49,822 nt of DNA from Massilia horti (GCF_004614195.1 NZ_SPUM01000083.1:1-49822), one strand, 5' to 3'; shown: positions 16,434 through 28,057, counted from the first letter of the stretch. A program made the numbers and translations. Notes: generated from the letters alone by a model not told the origin.

Positions 16434-18491
16434 TTAAGCCTGCCAGAACGGGAAGAAGTACAGCAGGGTTGCCAGCACGCCTACGATCATCACGAACGCA
16501 TAGTGGTAGATGTAACCGGTCTGGAACTTGCGCGTCAGTGCGGCGAACACGCCGACCAGTTTCGCGCTGCCGTTGACGACCAGGCCGTCGATCAGGCCGC
16601 GGTCACCCACGTTCCACAGGCCGCCGCCGATCAGGCGTGCACCGCCGGCGAAGACCACATCGTTGAACTTGTCCATGTAGTACTTGTTGTCCAGCAGCGT
16701 GTAGATCGGACGCAGCGCGTTGTAGAACGCCGCCGGCACGCGCGGATTAACCATGTAGCAGTAGTAAGCTGCGGCCACACCGACCAGGCCCAGGATGAAC
16801 GGTGCCGAAGTGAAGGCATGGATGCCCATGGCGAGCGCGCCGTGGAACTCGTGTGCCAGCTCTTCCATCGCCGGGTGGTTCTCGCCGACGTAGATCACGC
16901 CCTTGAAGAAGTCGCCGAACAGCATCGGGTTGATCGTCAGGTAGCCGATGACCACCGACGGGATCGCCAGCAGGATCAGCGGCAGGGTCACCACCCACGG
17001 CGACTCGTGCGGCTTGTCGCCCGGGGCCAGGCCATGGTGGTGGCCGTGCGCATCGGTTTCCTCTTCATCGTGGGCATCCGAATCGTGGCCGTGGGAGACC
17101 GCGTGCGGCTCGTTCCAGCGCTCTTTGCCATGGAATACCAGGAAGTACATGCGGAACGAGTAGAAGGCGGTGACGAACACGCCGGCCAGCACCGCGAAGT
17201 ACGCGAAGCCCGAGCCCCACAGGTGCGACGCCGCTACAGCTTCGATGATCGAGTCCTTCGAGTAGAAGCCCGAGAAGAACGGCGTACCGATCAGGGCCAG
17301 CGAACCGAGCAGCGAGGTGATCCAGGTGATCGGCATGTACTTGCGCAGGCCGCCCATGTTACGCATGTCCTGGTCGTGGTGCATGCCGATGATGACCGAG
17401 CCGGCGCCAAGGAACAGCAGCGCCTTGAAGAACGCGTGGGTCATCAGGTGGAACACGGCCACGTTGTAGGCCGACACGCCCAGCGCCACGGTCATGTAGC
17501 CCAGCTGCGACAGGGTCGAGTAAGCCACCACGCGCTTGATGTCGTTCTGGATGATGCCCAGGAAGCCCATGAACAGCGCGGTGATGGCGCCGATCACGAT
17601 CACGAACGACAGCGCGGTGTCGGACAGCTCGAACAGCGGCGACATGCGCGAGACCATGAAGATACCCGCGGTAACCATGGTTGCGGCGTGGATCAGCGCC
17701 GAGATCGGGGTCGGACCTTCCATTGAGTCAGGCAGCCACACGTGCAGCGGGAACTGCGCCGACTTGCCCATCGCGCCGATGAACAGGCAAATGCAGGCCG
17801 CGGTGATCACCGGCCAGCCAGTGCCCGGCATGATCGCGGCCGCGACCGTGTCGCGCTGGGCGAACACGCCGTCGTAGTGCATGGTGCCGGTGTAAGCCAG
17901 CAGCAGGCCGATACCGAGGATGAAGCCGAAGTCGCCCACACGGTTGACCAGGAACGCCTTCAGGTTGGCGAAGATGGCGGTCGGACGGGTGTACCAGAAG
18001 CCGATCAGGAGGTACGAGACCAGGCCCACTGCTTCCCAGCCGAAGAACAGCTGCAGGAAGTTGTTGGACATGACCAGCATCAGCATCGAGAACGTGAACA
18101 GCGAGATGTACGAGAAGAAGCGGTTGTAGCCTTCATCCTCGGCCATGTAGCCGATCGTGTAGACGTGCACGCACAGCGACACGAAGGTCACCACGCACAT
18201 CATCATTGCCGACAGTGAGTCGATCTGGAAGCCGACCGTCATCTTCAGGGTGCCCACCGTCATCCAGGTGTAGAGGTCGCCGTTGAAGGTCGCGCCACCC
18301 AGCACGTCCATCAGGGTCATCACCGAGACGACCAGTGCAATGAACACGCCCGCGATGGTCGCGACGGTCGAGACCTTGCGGCCGACTACATTGCCGAAGA
18401 ACTTGGTACCCAACAGGCCGGCGATCGCGGAACCCGCGAGCGGCGCCAGGGGTACGGCCAGTAAGAGGTTTGGGTTAATTTGCCCCGCCAT
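16434..18491 (-). CDS. nuoL: NADH-quinone oxidoreductase subunit L
   Basis: 685 aa, the most distal proton-pumping subunit of complex I, with a long C-terminal amphipathic lateral helix region expected from the family. FFGWEAVGLVSYLLIGFW, QFPLHVWLPDSMEGPTP and YSTLSQLGYM are diagnostic. A histidine- and acid-rich loop at about residues 460-487 (SHGHDSDAHDEEETDAHGHH) sits between helices near the C-terminal third; it is longer than in E. coli and could bind metal. Gap to nuoK is 48 bp. Confidence 0.98.
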   Translation of the reverse strand: MAGQINPNLLLAVPLAPLAGSAIAGLLGTKFFGNVVGRKVSTVATIAGVFIALVVSVMTLMDVLGGATFNGDLYTWMTVGTLKMTVGFQIDSLSAMMMCVVTFVSLCVHVYTIGYMAEDEGYNRFFSYISLFTFSMLMLVMSNNFLQLFFGWEAVGLVSYLLIGFWYTRPTAIFANLKAFLVNRVGDFGFILGIGLLLAYTGTMHYDGVFAQRDTVAAAIMPGTGWPVITAACICLFIGAMGKSAQFPLHVWLPDSMEGPTPISALIHAATMVTAGIFMVSRMSPLFELSDTALSFVIVIGAITALFMGFLGIIQNDIKRVVAYSTLSQLGYMTVALGVSAYNVAVFHLMTHAFFKALLFLGAGSVIIGMHHDQDMRNMGGLRKYMPITWITSLLGSLALIGTPFFSGFYSKDSIIEAVAASHLWGSGFAYFAVLAGVFVTAFYSFRMYFLVFHGKERWNEPHAVSHGHDSDAHDEEETDAHGHHHGLAPGDKPHESPWVVTLPLILLAIPSVVIGYLTINPMLFGDFFKGVIYVGENHPAMEELAHEFHGALAMGIHAFTSAPFILGLVGVAAAYYCYMVNPRVPAAFYNALRPIYTLLDNKYYMDKFNDVVFAGGARLIGGGLWNVGDRGLIDGLVVNGSAKLVGVFAALTRKFQTGYIYHYAFVMIVGVLATLLYFFPFWQA

Positions 18492-18539
18492 TGTTGAACC
18501 TATCTGAATTTATCGAGGATTAATCTGCGCCAAAACCGC

Positions 18540-18848
18540 TTAGCCCTTCAGGCTGTCGAGGTCTTCCACGTTGATCGTGTCCAGGTTACGGAACAGGACC
18601 ACCAGGATGCCCAGGCCGATCGCCGATTCGGCGGCCGCGACAGTCAGGATGAAGAACACGAAGATCTGGCCTGCCGCATCACCCAGATAGTGCGAGAAGG
18701 CGACGAAGTTCAGGTTCACTGCCAAGAGCATCAGTTCGATGGCCATGAGCAGGATGATGATGTTCTTCCGGTTCAGGAAAATACCCACGATCGAGATCGC
18801 GAACAGGATCGCGCCCAGGACCAGGTAGTGTGCGAGCGATAAAGTCAT
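18540..18848 (-). CDS. nuoK: NADH-quinone oxidoreductase subunit K
   Basis: 102 aa, three membrane helices. The two conserved membrane glutamates are visible in [13 protein letters not shown] and [12 protein letters not shown], used in the proton path between NuoH/A/J/K and the antiporter subunits. Start overlaps the nuoJ stop by 4 bp. Confidence 0.98.
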   Translation of the reverse strand: MTLSLAHYLVLGAILFAISIVGIFLNRKNIIILLMAIELMLLAVNLNFVAFSHYLGDAAGQIFVFFILTVAAAESAIGLGILVVLFRNLDTINVEDLDSLKG

Positions 18849-19486
18849 GGTGCCTCCTTGGCGTTTGCCTGTGCGGCCGCCGCTTCGTCGATGGCACGCT
18901 GGTTGACCGATGCCATTTTCACGATGCGCAGGCGGTCATTGCGCTTGACGCGGACGGCGTCGGCCGGGTCGATGGCCTTGGTGTCCTTGCGGCGGCGCAA
19001 TGTCAGCGCCACCGCGGCGATCATTGCCACCAGCAGGATCGCGGCCGCGATTTCAAAGCCGTAGATGTAGTCGGTGTAGATCAGCTTGCCCAATTCCTTG
19101 GTGCCGCCGATGTGGCCGGCAGCCGGGGCCGCGTCGATGCCGAGGAAGCCGCGCCACAGGACGGCGGCCATTTCCAGCACGATCAGGGCGCCGATGATCG
19201 ACGCCAGCGGCAGGTAGCCCCAGAACTGTTCGCGCATGCGGGCGATGTCGATGTCGATCATCATGACCACGAACAGGAACAGCACCATGACGGCGCCGAC
19301 ATAGACCAGCACCAGCACGATCGAGAGGAACTCGGCCTGCAGCAGCATCCAGATGCCGGCTGCGTTAAAGAACGCCAGCACCAGGAACAGCGCCGCGTGC
19401 ACGGGGTTCCTGGCGGTGATAACGCGCGTCGCGGCCAGCACCATGATGGCGGCGAACACGTAGAACAGTACAGTAGTAAATTCCAT
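18845..19486 (-). CDS. nuoJ: NADH-quinone oxidoreductase subunit J
   Basis: 213 aa with five membrane helices (ending near residue 165) and a charged C-terminal tail ending [27 protein letters not shown] and [18 protein letters not shown], the latter containing the pi-bulge helix region known to gate the hydrophobic axis, are typical. 21 nt after nuoI, overlapping nuoK. Confidence 0.97.
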   Translation of the reverse strand: MEFTTVLFYVFAAIMVLAATRVITARNPVHAALFLVLAFFNAAGIWMLLQAEFLSIVLVLVYVGAVMVLFLFVVMMIDIDIARMREQFWGYLPLASIIGALIVLEMAAVLWRGFLGIDAAPAAGHIGGTKELGKLIYTDYIYGFEIAAAILLVAMIAAVALTLRRRKDTKAIDPADAVRVKRNDRLRIVKMASVNQRAIDEAAAAQANAKEAP

Positions 19487-19507
19487 GACTAACCCGAGCC
19501 TTTGTTG

Positions 19508-19996
19508 TTAGCGGTATTTCGCGTCCGCCTCGCGGGCGGCAGCGATGTCGGCTTCGTAGCGGTCGCCCACGGCCAGCAGCATCTCTTTGGTGTAGTAGAG
19601 ATCGCCGCGCTTTTCGCCGTGGTACTCCAGCACGTGGGTCTCGACGATCGAATCGACCGGGCACGACTCTTCGCAGAAGCCGCAGAAGATGCACTTGGTC
19701 AGGTCGATGTCGTAGCGCGTGGTGCGGCGGGTGCCGTCCTCGCGCTCAGCCGATTCGATCGTGATGGCCAGCGCCGGGCACACCGCCTCGCACAGTTTGC
19801 AGGCGATGCAGCGCTCTTCGCCGTTGGGATAACGGCGCAGCGCGTGCAGGCCGCGGAAGCGCGGCGACATCGGGGTCTTCTCTTCCGGATACTGCACCGT
19901 GATCTTACGCGACAAGGCGTACTTGCCCGTCACCTTCAGGCCCTTGAATAGCTCGGTCAGCATCAGGCTGCCGAAGAAGTCTTTTAATCGTTCCAT
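19508..19996 (-). CDS. nuoI: NADH-quinone oxidoreductase subunit I (two 4Fe-4S ferredoxin)
   Basis: 162 aa. Two CxxCxxCxxxCP motifs bind clusters N6a and N6b: C63/C66/C69 with C73, and C102/C105/C108 with C112. The subunit carries electrons from NuoG to the N2 cluster in NuoB and sits on the membrane arm through its N-terminal amphipathic helix ([13 protein letters not shown]). 13 nt after nuoH. Confidence 0.98.
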   Translation of the reverse strand: MERLKDFFGSLMLTELFKGLKVTGKYALSRKITVQYPEEKTPMSPRFRGLHALRRYPNGEERCIACKLCEAVCPALAITIESAEREDGTRRTTRYDIDLTKCIFCGFCEESCPVDSIVETHVLEYHGEKRGDLYYTKEMLLAVGDRYEADIAAAREADAKYR

Positions 19997-20009
19997 TTCT
20001 TGCGCTTCC

Positions 20010-21095
20010 TTACTTCCAAATGTTCCACGGCGTCTGCATCACACCAGCCACCAGGACCAGCCATACCAGGGTCAGCGGAATGAATACTTTCCAGCCCAGG
20101 CGCATGATCTGGTCATAGCGGTAACGCGGGAAGGTACCACGCACCCAGACGAACAGCGACACGACCAGGAAGGCCTTGAGCGCGAGCCAGAAGAAACCGC
20201 CCACGGCGCCGCCGAACTCGAGGAACGAGAACGGAGCCTGCCAGCCCCCCAGGAACATCACGGCCGCCAGGGTCGACACCAGGATCATGTTGGCGTATTC
20301 GGCCAGCATGAACATCGCGTACGACATGCCCGAGTACTCGACCATGTGGCCGGCCACGATTTCCGATTCGCCTTCCACCACGTCGAACGGGTGGCGGTTG
20401 CACTCGGCCAGCGCGGAGACGATGTAGATCACGAACAGCGGCAGCAGCGGCAGCCAGTTCCACGACAGGATGTTCAGGCCGTGGCCGACGAAGAAGCCGC
20501 GGGTCTGGGCGGCGACGATGTCGGAGAAGTTCAGCGAACCGGAGACCATCAGCACCACGACCATCACGAAGCCCATCGGGATCTCGTACGAAATCATCTG
20601 GGCCGAGGCGCGCATCGCGCCCATGAACGAGTACTTCGAGTTCGCGGACCAGCCGGCGATGATGACGCCGTACACTTCCATCGAGGTGATCGCCAGCAGC
20701 AGCAAGAGGCCAGCGTTGACGTTGGCCAGCGCCTTGTCCGGACCGAACGGGATGACCGACCACGCGGCGAGCGCCGGCATGATGGTCATGATCGGGCCGA
20801 TGATGAACAGGGACGTGGTGGCCTTGGCCGGGATCACGATTTCCTTGAGCAGGAGCTTCAGGGCGTCGGCGATCGGCTGCAAGAGGCCCAGCGGGCCGAC
20901 GCGGTTCGGGCCGAGGCGGATGTGGATCCAGCCGATCAGCTTGCGCTCCCACAGCACCAGATAGGCCACCAGGCCCAGCAGCGGCAGCAGGATGCACAGC
21001 AGCTTGATCAAGGTCCAGACCAGGGTCCACAAGGCGGGACCCATCAGAGCAGCGCCGCTGGCGGTAAAGCTATCAATAAATCCGGGCGTTGCCAT
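20010..21095 (-). CDS. nuoH: NADH-quinone oxidoreductase subunit H
   Basis: 361 aa, eight membrane helices; forms the quinone-binding channel with NuoB and Nuo[40 protein letters not shown] and [13 protein letters not shown] [11 protein letters not shown] are signatures. The start codon shares one base with the nuoG stop (TAATG), indicating termination-reinitiation. Confidence 0.98.
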   Translation of the reverse strand: MATPGFIDSFTASGAALMGPALWTLVWTLIKLLCILLPLLGLVAYLVLWERKLIGWIHIRLGPNRVGPLGLLQPIADALKLLLKEIVIPAKATTSLFIIGPIMTIMPALAAWSVIPFGPDKALANVNAGLLLLLAITSMEVYGVIIAGWSANSKYSFMGAMRASAQMISYEIPMGFVMVVVLMVSGSLNFSDIVAAQTRGFFVGHGLNILSWNWLPLLPLFVIYIVSALAECNRHPFDVVEGESEIVAGHMVEYSGMSYAMFMLAEYANMILVSTLAAVMFLGGWQAPFSFLEFGGAVGGFFWLALKAFLVVSLFVWVRGTFPRYRYDQIMRLGWKVFIPLTLVWLVLVAGVMQTPWNIWK

Positions 21096-23428
21096 TACTT
21101 GCCCTCCCCTGCTTTTTCAACGTTGATCGGGCCGAACATGGCGCCCAGGCTTGCTGTCGCCGGGTGCGCCGTGGCGACACGCACGGTGTTGGCCGGCAGG
21201 CCGGCATCGACGGCGGCAACCAGGATGGCGCTGCCGGTGCCTTGGGTGACCTTGACGACGTCGCCGGCCTTGACGCCCAGCTTGTCGGCCAGCGCCTGCG
21301 ACAGGCGCGCCAGCGGCGGCTGGCCGTCGGCCGTGCGCTGCAGCGGCTCGGAGCGGCGCGCGATCGCGTCGGCGAAATAGATCGGCACGTCGGTCACGCG
21401 TTCCAGCCCGCCGGCGGTGTTGTAAGCAGCGGCAGTCGGTGCCAGCTTGGCCACGTTGTTCAGCTTGGCAGAGTGGTCAAGCACGCCCTTGCCCAGCGCC
21501 TCGTCGCGGATCGATTCCGAGGTCTCGTAGTCGAAGCCGGTCAGGCCCAGCAGGTTGCCCAGCACGCGCAGCACCTTCCATGCCGGGCGCGCGTCGCCCA
21601 GCGGACGCACGGTGCCGTTGAAGCTCTGTGCGCGGCCTTCGCAGTTCACGAAGGTGCCGGCGGTTTCCGAGAACGGCGCGATCGGCAGCAGCACGTCGGC
21701 ATAGTCCATGCCGTGCTTGAAGGCCGACATTGCGACCACCATCTCGGCGCCCTGCAGCGCGGCCAAGGCCTGCTGCGGGTTGGCCGCGTCCAACTCCGGC
21801 TCGGCGTTAAGCAGCACGTAAGCCTTCTTCGGCGTGGCGAAGATATTCTCGCCCTTGTTCGAGGTCGCGCCGATCAGGTAGCCACCGACGGTGTTGGCGG
21901 CTTCGACGAAGGAACCGAACTTGCAGCCGGTCTGCTCGGCGATCCACTGCGCAACAGCGTGGATTTGCGACGCCTGCGGGTGATGGCCAGCAGCGTTGCC
22001 CAAGAGGACTGCGCCCGGTGCGTCACCAGCGGTCAGCGCAGCGGCGATCGCTCTCGCCACATCGCCAGCCTGGGTGTTCTCGAAGCCTGCCGGTGCGGCG
22101 ATGCCTTTCGCAGCGGCGACGGCCACGGCGATTTCGGACAGCGCAGCCAGCCAGTCGGAAGGCGCCACGATCATGCGGTTCGCGGTCGGGATCAGGTTAT
22201 CGTCCAGCGCCGAGTGCAGGATCGACAGCTTGGCGCCCGTCTTGACTGCGTGACGCAGGCGGATGGCGGCCAGCGGATGGTCCTTGCGCAGGAACGAGCC
22301 GATCACGAAGATGCGCTTGAGCGTCGACAGTTCGGCGATCGGCATGCCCAGCCACGGAGTGACCTGGCCGTCCAGCGCGAAATCGGTCTGGCGCAGGCGG
22401 AAGTCGACGTACTCGACGCCGAAGCCGCGCATCGCTTTTTGCAGCAGGTACAGTTCTTCAACCGTCGAGTGGGCGGTGCCCACTGCGGCGATCGAATCGG
22501 CGCCGTGCTCGTGGCGGATATTGCGCAGGCCGTGCGCGACGTATTCCAGCGCGGTCTGCCAGTCGGTCTCGATCCACTCCCCGCCCTGCTTGAGCATGGG
22601 CTTGGTCAGGCGCGAGGCGTTGTCCAGCGCTTCGTACGAGAAGCGGTCCTTGTCCGACAGCCAGCATTCGTTGACCGCTTCGTTTTCCAGCGGCAGCACG
22701 CGCATCACCTTGCCGTTCTTGACCTGGACGATCAGGTTCGAGCCGAGCGAATCGTGCGGCGACACCGAACGGCGGCGCGACAGTTCCCACGAACGTGCGG
22801 TGTAGCGGAAAGGCTTGGAGGTCAGCGCGCCGACCGGGCACAGGTCGATCATGTTGCCCGACACTTCGGAGTCCACGGTCTTGCCCACGAAGGTGGTGAT
22901 CTCCGAGTGCTCGCCGCGGCCCAGCATGCCGAATTCCATGACGCCGGCCACTTCCTGGCCAAAGCGCACGCAGCGGGTGCACTGGATGCAGCGCGCCATC
23001 TCTTCCATCGAGATCAGCGGGCCCGCCTCTTTCGGCGTGACCACGCGCTTTTCTTCCTCGTAGCGCGACTGGCCGCCACCATAGCCCACGGCCAGGTCTT
23101 GCAGCTGGCATTCGCCGCCCTGATCGCAGATCGGGCAGTCGAGCGGGTGGTTAATCAGCAGGAATTCCATCACAGACTTCTGCGCATTGACCGCCTTGTC
23201 GCTGTGGGTGCGCACGATCATGCCAGGCGAAACCGGGGTCGCGCAGGCCGGCAGCGGCTTGGGCGCCTTTTCCACCTCGACCAGGCACATGCGGCAGTTT
23301 GCGGCGATCGACAATTTCTTGTGATAGCAGAAGTGCGGGATGTAAGTCCCGAGTTTGTTTGCGGCGTCCATCACCATTGAGCCTGGTGGGACTTCGACTT
23401 TCTTGCCGTCTAATTCAATTTCAACCAT
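21095..23428 (-). CDS. nuoG: NADH-quinone oxidoreductase subunit G
   Basis: 777 aa. The N-terminal 2Fe-2S domain (N1b) uses C34, C45, C48, C62; then His94/C98/C101/C107 (N5) and C147/C150/C153/C197 (N4). The remaining about 550 residues form a molybdopterin-oxidoreductase-like fold with no sign of cofactor function. The extra N7 cluster cysteines found in E. coli NuoG are absent, as in mitochondrial and many proteobacterial homologues, and the protein is shorter than the E. coli one (about 908 aa). Peripheral arm of complex I, cytoplasmic side. Confidence 0.98.
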   Translation of the reverse strand: MVEIELDGKKVEVPPGSMVMDAANKLGTYIPHFCYHKKLSIAANCRMCLVEVEKAPKPLPACATPVSPGMIVRTHSDKAVNAQKSVMEFLLINHPLDCPICDQGGECQLQDLAVGYGGGQSRYEEEKRVVTPKEAGPLISMEEMARCIQCTRCVRFGQEVAGVMEFGMLGRGEHSEITTFVGKTVDSEVSGNMIDLCPVGALTSKPFRYTARSWELSRRRSVSPHDSLGSNLIVQVKNGKVMRVLPLENEAVNECWLSDKDRFSYEALDNASRLTKPMLKQGGEWIETDWQTALEYVAHGLRNIRHEHGADSIAAVGTAHSTVEELYLLQKAMRGFGVEYVDFRLRQTDFALDGQVTPWLGMPIAELSTLKRIFVIGSFLRKDHPLAAIRLRHAVKTGAKLSILHSALDDNLIPTANRMIVAPSDWLAALSEIAVAVAAAKGIAAPAGFENTQAGDVARAIAAALTAGDAPGAVLLGNAAGHHPQASQIHAVAQWIAEQTGCKFGSFVEAANTVGGYLIGATSNKGENIFATPKKAYVLLNAEPELDAANPQQALAALQGAEMVVAMSAFKHGMDYADVLLPIAPFSETAGTFVNCEGRAQSFNGTVRPLGDARPAWKVLRVLGNLLGLTGFDYETSESIRDEALGKGVLDHSAKLNNVAKLAPTAAAYNTAGGLERVTDVPIYFADAIARRSEPLQRTADGQPPLARLSQALADKLGVKAGDVVKVTQGTGSAILVAAVDAGLPANTVRVATAHPATASLGAMFGPINVEKAGEGK

Positions 23429-23451
23429 TTGATCGTTACCTGACCTGGTTT

Positions 23452-24747
23452 TTAGATGTATGCGGGCACCAAGCAGTGCTTGTGCTCGATGTGGTATTCA
23501 AATTCGTCGCGGAAGTTCTTGATCATCGCGCGAACCGGCATCGCGGCAGCATCGCCCAGCGCGCAGATGGTGCGGCCCTGGATGTTGTCGGCGACCGAAT
23601 TGAGCAGATCCATGTCTTCCGGGCGGCCCTGGCCGTGCTCGATGCGATGCACCACGCGGTACATCCAGCCGGTGCCTTCACGGCACGGCGTGCACTGGCC
23701 GCAGGACTCTTCGTAGTAGAAGTACGACAGGCGCAGCAGCGACTTGACCATGCAGCGCGTCTCGTCCATCACGATCACCGCGCCCGAGCCCAGCATCGAG
23801 CCGGCCTTGGCGATCGAGTCGTAGTCCAGGTCGGTGTTCATCATGACGTCGCCGCGCACCACCGGTGCCGACGAACCGCCTGGAATCACGGCCTTGATCT
23901 TCTTGCCGCCACGCATGCCGCCGGCCAGCTCCATCAGCTTGGCGAACGGGGTGCCCAGCGGGACTTCGTAGTTGCCCGGACGCTCGACGTCGCCCGAGAT
24001 CGAGAAGATCTTGGTGCCGCCGTTGTTCGGCTTGCCCAGCGCCATGTAGTTCTCGGCGCCGATGTTCAGGATGAACGGCACGGCCGCGAAGGTCTCGGTG
24101 TTGTTGATCGTGGTCGGCTTGCCGTACAGGCCGAACGAGGCCGGGAACGGCGGCTTGAAGCGCGGCTGGCCCTTCTTGCCTTCCAGCGATTCTAGCAGAG
24201 CGGTTTCTTCGCCGCAGATGTAGGCGCCATAGCCATGGTGCGCGTGCAGCTGGAAGCTGAAGTTGCTGCCCATGATGTTATCGCCCAGGAAGCCTGCCGC
24301 GCGCGCCTCTTCCAGCGCTTCTTCGAACAGCAGGTATTCCTGGAAGATCTCGCCGTGGATGTAGTTGTAGCCCACGGTGATGCCCATCGCGTAGGCGCCG
24401 ATGGCCATGCCTTCGATCAGCGCGTGCGGGTTGTAGCGGATGATGTCGCGGTCCTTGAACGTGCCCGGCTCGCCTTCGTCGGTGTTGCAGACGAGGTATT
24501 TCTGGCCCGGGAACTGGCGCGGCATGAAGCTCCACTTCAGGCCGGTCGGGAAACCCGCGCCGCCGCGGCCGCGCAGGCCGGAGGCCTTGAGGTCGGCAAT
24601 GATCTGCTCCGGGGGAATCTTTTCCTCCAGGATGCGGCGCAGCGCCGAGTAGCCGCCACGCTTGACGTAGTCGGCCAGGTGCCAGTTCTTGCCGTCCAGG
24701 TCTTTCAGGATCAGCGGATTGATGTGACGGTCGTGCAGGCTGGTCAT
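23452..24747 (-). CDS. nuoF: NADH-quinone oxidoreductase subunit F (NADH and FMN site)
   Basis: 431 aa from ATG 24747, which overlaps the nuoE stop by 4 bp; the longer open frame to 24978 is within nuo[18 protein letters not shown] (about 53-69) is the NADH/FMN-binding glycine loop; [17 protein letters not shown] follows; [12 protein letters not shown] near residue 347 with a later Cys (RTICALGD) binds the 4Fe-4S cluster N3. Catalyses hydride transfer from NADH to FMN, the electron entry to complex I. Confidence 0.98.
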   Translation of the reverse strand: MTSLHDRHINPLILKDLDGKNWHLADYVKRGGYSALRRILEEKIPPEQIIADLKASGLRGRGGAGFPTGLKWSFMPRQFPGQKYLVCNTDEGEPGTFKDRDIIRYNPHALIEGMAIGAYAMGITVGYNYIHGEIFQEYLLFEEALEEARAAGFLGDNIMGSNFSFQLHAHHGYGAYICGEETALLESLEGKKGQPRFKPPFPASFGLYGKPTTINNTETFAAVPFILNIGAENYMALGKPNNGGTKIFSISGDVERPGNYEVPLGTPFAKLMELAGGMRGGKKIKAVIPGGSSAPVVRGDVMMNTDLDYDSIAKAGSMLGSGAVIVMDETRCMVKSLLRLSYFYYEESCGQCTPCREGTGWMYRVVHRIEHGQGRPEDMDLLNSVADNIQGRTICALGDAAAMPVRAMIKNFRDEFEYHIEHKHCLVPAYI

Positions 24748-25220
24748 TTCTTCAGTTCCTCTACCAGGGCGTCGATCTTGGCGTCGCTCATGAACGAGCA
24801 CATCCGGTGGTTGTTCACCAACATCACCGGCGCGTCGCCGCACGCGCCCATGCATTCGCCTTCCATCAGCGTGAACTGGCCGTCGGCGGTGGTGCCGCGG
24901 AAGTCGACGCCGAGCTTGTCTTTCAGGTGCTGGGCGGCGCGCTCGCCACCCGACAGGGCGCACGGCAGGTTGGTGCACACGGTGATCTTGTGCTTGCCGA
25001 CCGGCTTGAGGTTGTACATGTTGTAGAAGGTCGCCACCTCCTGCACGGCCACGGCAGGCATGCCGATGTAGTCGGCCAGTTCCTGCATGGTCTCGGGCGA
25101 AACCCAGCCCAGTTCAACCTGGGCGTGCGCCAGCGCGGCCATCACGGCGGACTGACGCTGGTCGGCCGGATATTTGGCCAGCTCGCGGTCAATTTTTTTG
25201 TAGCACTGCTCAGATAACAT
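24744..25220 (-). CDS. nuoE: NADH-quinone oxidoreductase subunit E
   Basis: 158 aa, thioredoxin-like 2Fe-2S protein. Cluster N1a ligands: C82 and C87 ([10 protein letters not shown]), C123 and C127 ([12 protein letters not shown]). N-terminal helical domain contains [18 protein letters not shown]. Pairs with NuoF; the two genes overlap by 4 bp. 21 nt after nuoD. Confidence 0.98.
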   Translation of the reverse strand: MLSEQCYKKIDRELAKYPADQRQSAVMAALAHAQVELGWVSPETMQELADYIGMPAVAVQEVATFYNMYNLKPVGKHKITVCTNLPCALSGGERAAQHLKDKLGVDFRGTTADGQFTLMEGECMGACGDAPVMLVNNHRMCSFMSDAKIDALVEELKK

Positions 25221-25241
25221 AATCTTTTCTGCCTTTCGGAC

Positions 25242-26495
25242 TTATCGGTCAATACTGCCGAAAACAATGTCTTGGGTACCGATGATGGTGACGGCGTCGG
25301 CGATCATGTGGCCGCGCGCCATCTCGTCCAGGCTTTGCAGGTGCGCATAGTCCGGCGTGCGGATCTTCAGGCGGTACGGCTTGTTGGCGCCGTCCGAGAC
25401 AATGTAGATGCCGAATTCGCCCTTCGGGTGCTCGACCGCGGCATACGCCTCGCCTTCCGGCACGTGGAAGCCTTCCGAGAACAGCTTGAAGTGGTGGATC
25501 AGCGATTCCATGTTGGTCTTCATGTCCACGCGATGCGGCGGAGCGACCTTGTGGTTGTTCGTGATGACCGGACCCGGGTTGGCGCGCAGCCAGGTGATGC
25601 ACTGCTTGACGATGCGGTTACTCTGGCGCAGTTCTTCGATACGGACCAGGTAGCGGTCGTACGAGTCGCCGTTGGTGCCGACCGGAATGTCGAAGTCCAG
25701 CTTGTCGTACACCGCGTACGGCTGCTTCTTGCGCAGGTCCCACTCGACGCCCGAGCCGCGCAGCATGGCGCCGGTAAAGCCCATCGCCTTGGCGTCTTCC
25801 GGCGAGACCACGCCGATGCCGACCGTGCGCTGCTTCCAGATGCGGTTGTCGGTCAGCAGGGTTTCGTATTCGTCGACATAGCCGTCGAAGCGCTTGGTGA
25901 ACGACTCGATGAAGTCGAGCACCGAGCCCTGGCGGGTTTCGTTGAGCTCGTCGATGGCGCGCTGGCTGCGCAGCAGCGACGGCTTGTGCTTGGGCATTGC
26001 GTCCGGCAGGTCGCGGTACACGCCGCCCGGACGGTAGTAGGCCGCGTGCATGCGCGCGCCCGACACCGCCTCGTAGACGTCGAACAGGTCTTCGCGGTCG
26101 CGGAACGCATACAGGAACGGACCCATCGCGCCGATGTCCAGCGCGTGCGCGCCCAGCCACATCAGGTGGTTCAGGATGCGGGTGATCTCGTCGAACATCA
26201 CGCGGATGTACTGCGCGCGCACCGGCACTTCCAGGCCCAGCAGCTTTTCGATCGCCAGCACGTAGCCGTGCTCGTTGGACATCATCGACACGTAGTCGAG
26301 ACGGTCCATGTACGGCACGGACTGCAGGTAGGTGCGGGTTTCCGCCAGCTTCTCGGTACCGCGGTGCAGCAGGCCGATGTGCGGGTCGGCGCGCTGGATC
26401 ACCTCGCCGTCCAGTTCCAGCACCAGGCGCAGCACGCCGTGCGCTGCCGGGTGCTGCGGACCAAAGTTCAGGGTGTAATTCTTAAGCTCAGCCAT
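25242..26495 (-). CDS. nuoD: NADH-quinone oxidoreductase subunit D
   Basis: 417 aa from ATG 26495, which shares one base with the nuoC stop (TAATG). [20 protein letters not shown] at the N-terminus holds the conserved His of the quinone pocket. The fold derives from [NiFe]-hydrogenase large subunits, but the metal-binding cysteines are absent, as expected. C-terminus ends [15 protein letters not shown], the family ending. NuoC and NuoD are separate here, unlike the E. coli fusion. Confidence 0.98.
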   Translation of the reverse strand: MAELKNYTLNFGPQHPAAHGVLRLVLELDGEVIQRADPHIGLLHRGTEKLAETRTYLQSVPYMDRLDYVSMMSNEHGYVLAIEKLLGLEVPVRAQYIRVMFDEITRILNHLMWLGAHALDIGAMGPFLYAFRDREDLFDVYEAVSGARMHAAYYRPGGVYRDLPDAMPKHKPSLLRSQRAIDELNETRQGSVLDFIESFTKRFDGYVDEYETLLTDNRIWKQRTVGIGVVSPEDAKAMGFTGAMLRGSGVEWDLRKKQPYAVYDKLDFDIPVGTNGDSYDRYLVRIEELRQSNRIVKQCITWLRANPGPVITNNHKVAPPHRVDMKTNMESLIHHFKLFSEGFHVPEGEAYAAVEHPKGEFGIYIVSDGANKPYRLKIRTPDYAHLQSLDEMARGHMIADAVTIIGTQDIVFGSIDR

Positions 26496-27088
26496 TATTT
26501 GATCCCGTAGTTTTCTTCGCGGATCACGCGCGGAGTGTTTTCGCGCGGTTCGATCGTCACGGGTTGATAGATCACGCGCTTCTGCTCGGGGTCGTAGCGC
26601 ATCTCGACATAGCCCGAAATCGGGAAGTCCTTGCGGAACGGGTGGCCGATGAAGCCGTAGTCGGTCAGGATGCGGCGCAGGTCGCCGTGGCCCTCGAACA
26701 GGATGCCATACAGGTCGAACGCCTCGCGCTCGTACCAGTTGGCGGCGCGCCAGATGCCGGTCACGGTCGGGACCACCGGCATTTCGTCGTCGGGCGCGAA
26801 CACGCGCACGCGCACACGCCAGTTGTGCTCGATCGACAGCAGGTGCGATACCGCGGCGAAGCGCAGGCCATCCCAGGTGCCGTCGCCGTATTGCAGGTAG
26901 TCGACGCCGCACAGGTCGATCAGTTCTTCGAAACGCAGGCTCGGGTCGTCGCGCAGGGTCTGCATCGCAGCCAGGTAATCGGCGGCTTTGACTACCACCG
27001 TTACTTCGCCCAGCGCCACCGAAATGGTAGCGCGCTCGCCCAGCGCATTCTTCAGGGCGAGCTCGAGAGCTTCAAGTTTTGTCGTCAT
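26495..27088 (-). CDS. nuoC: NADH-quinone oxidoreductase subunit C
   Basis: 197 aa, peripheral-arm subunit without cofactors. [27 protein letters not shown] is cut here: [12 protein letters not shown] and [15 protein letters not shown] are the 30-kDa subunit signature. Starts 18 nt after nuoB. The N-terminal half (about 1-70) is the variable domain. Confidence 0.98.
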   Translation of the reverse strand: MTTKLEALELALKNALGERATISVALGEVTVVVKAADYLAAMQTLRDDPSLRFEELIDLCGVDYLQYGDGTWDGLRFAAVSHLLSIEHNWRVRVRVFAPDDEMPVVPTVTGIWRAANWYEREAFDLYGILFEGHGDLRRILTDYGFIGHPFRKDFPISGYVEMRYDPEQKRVIYQPVTIEPRENTPRVIREENYGIK

Positions 27089-27106
27089 GGTGAAAATCTG
27101 CTGGTG

Positions 27107-27583
27107 TTAGCGCGCGATGGTGTTGGTGCGCTTGATCTTGTTCTGCAGCTGGATGATGCCGTACAGCAGGGCCTCGGCAGTCGGCGGGCAACCCGGGACG
27201 TAGACATCGACCGGCACGATACGGTCACAACCGCGCACCACCGAGTACGAGTAGTGATAGTAGCCGCCGCCGTTGGCGCAGGAACCCATCGAAATGACCC
27301 AGCGCGGCTCGGCCATCTGGTCGTAGACCTTGCGCAGCGCCGGCGCCATCTTGTTGCACAGCGTGCCGGCGACGATCATCACGTCGGACTGGCGCGGGGA
27401 TGGACGGAACACGACACCGAAACGGTCCAGGTCGTAGCGGGCGGCGCCGGCATGCATCATCTCGACGGCGCAGCAGGCCAGACCGAAAGTCATGGGCCAC
27501 ATCGATCCGGTGCGGGCCCAGTTGATCAGCTTGTCAGCGGTGGTGGTGACAAAACCTTCGTTTAATACGCCTTCAATTGCCAT
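27107..27583 (-). CDS. nuoB: NADH-quinone oxidoreductase subunit B (N2 cluster)
   Basis: 158 aa. The terminal 4Fe-4S cluster N2 is held by adjacent C37-C38 ([10 protein letters not shown]) with C102 ([10 protein letters not shown]) and C132 (VPGCPP), the unusual tandem-cysteine arrangement known for this subunit. It passes electrons to quinone at the NuoD/NuoH interface. 3 nt after nuoA. Confidence 0.98.
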   Translation of the reverse strand: MAIEGVLNEGFVTTTADKLINWARTGSMWPMTFGLACCAVEMMHAGAARYDLDRFGVVFRPSPRQSDVMIVAGTLCNKMAPALRKVYDQMAEPRWVISMGSCANGGGYYHYSYSVVRGCDRIVPVDVYVPGCPPTAEALLYGIIQLQNKIKRTNTIAR

Positions 27584-27586
27584 GGC

Positions 27587-27946
27587 TCATTCCCAATCAA
27601 GGGCACCTTTCTTCCAGATGTACCAGAAACCGACGACGAATTCAGCGATGAAAACCATCATCGTCACGAATGCGGGCCAGCCCAGTTCGCGCATGGAGAC
27701 GCCCCAGGGGAAGAAGAATGCCGTTTCCAGATCAAACAAAATAAATAGGATCGCGATCAGGTAGTACCTGACGTCGAACTTCATGCGCGCGTCTTCGAAC
27801 GCTTCGAAGCCGCATTCATACGGGGAGAGTTTTTGCGGATCCGGACGATGCGGACCAATCAGGCGGCCAAGCACCTGGGGGGCGACACCCACGCCGATAC
27901 CGACGAGGATGAACAGCAGGACGGGGAAGTAATTCTCGAGGTTCAC
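27587..27946 (-). CDS. nuoA: NADH-quinone oxidoreductase subunit A
   Basis: 119 aa, three membrane helices; the loop with [20 protein letters not shown] contains the conserved Cys that becomes accessible in the deactive enzyme in mitochondria. The start is GTG at 27946 (protein [12 protein letters not shown]), with AAAGGC upstream. First gene of the nuo operon; the promoter must lie between 27947 and about 28057, where I see no consensus pair, only short hairpins. Confidence 0.96.
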   Translation of the reverse strand: MNLENYFPVLLFILVGIGVGVAPQVLGRLIGPHRPDPQKLSPYECGFEAFEDARMKFDVRYYLIAILFILFDLETAFFFPWGVSMRELGWPAFVTMMVFIAEFVVGFWYIWKKGALDWE

Positions 27947-28057
27947 AATGAAGCCTTTGTTGAACGATCGGTTGATAAAACACTGCGGTGGAGCAGTACC
28001 GTATCGCGCGAACCTGGCTTATTGCCTGCTAACCAGGATCGTACGACTGATCCTCGT

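Noticed and set aside
13171..16437. 1088-codon open frame on the plus strand opposite nuoN and nuoM
   Set aside because: Antisense shadow of high-GC genes: His/Gln/Arg/Asp-rich, no domain, no ribosome site, while nuoM and nuoN on the other strand are certain.
21089..23380. 763-codon plus-strand frame opposite nuoG
   Set aside because: Same antisense effect; composition is typical of reversed GC-rich codons and nuoG is certain.
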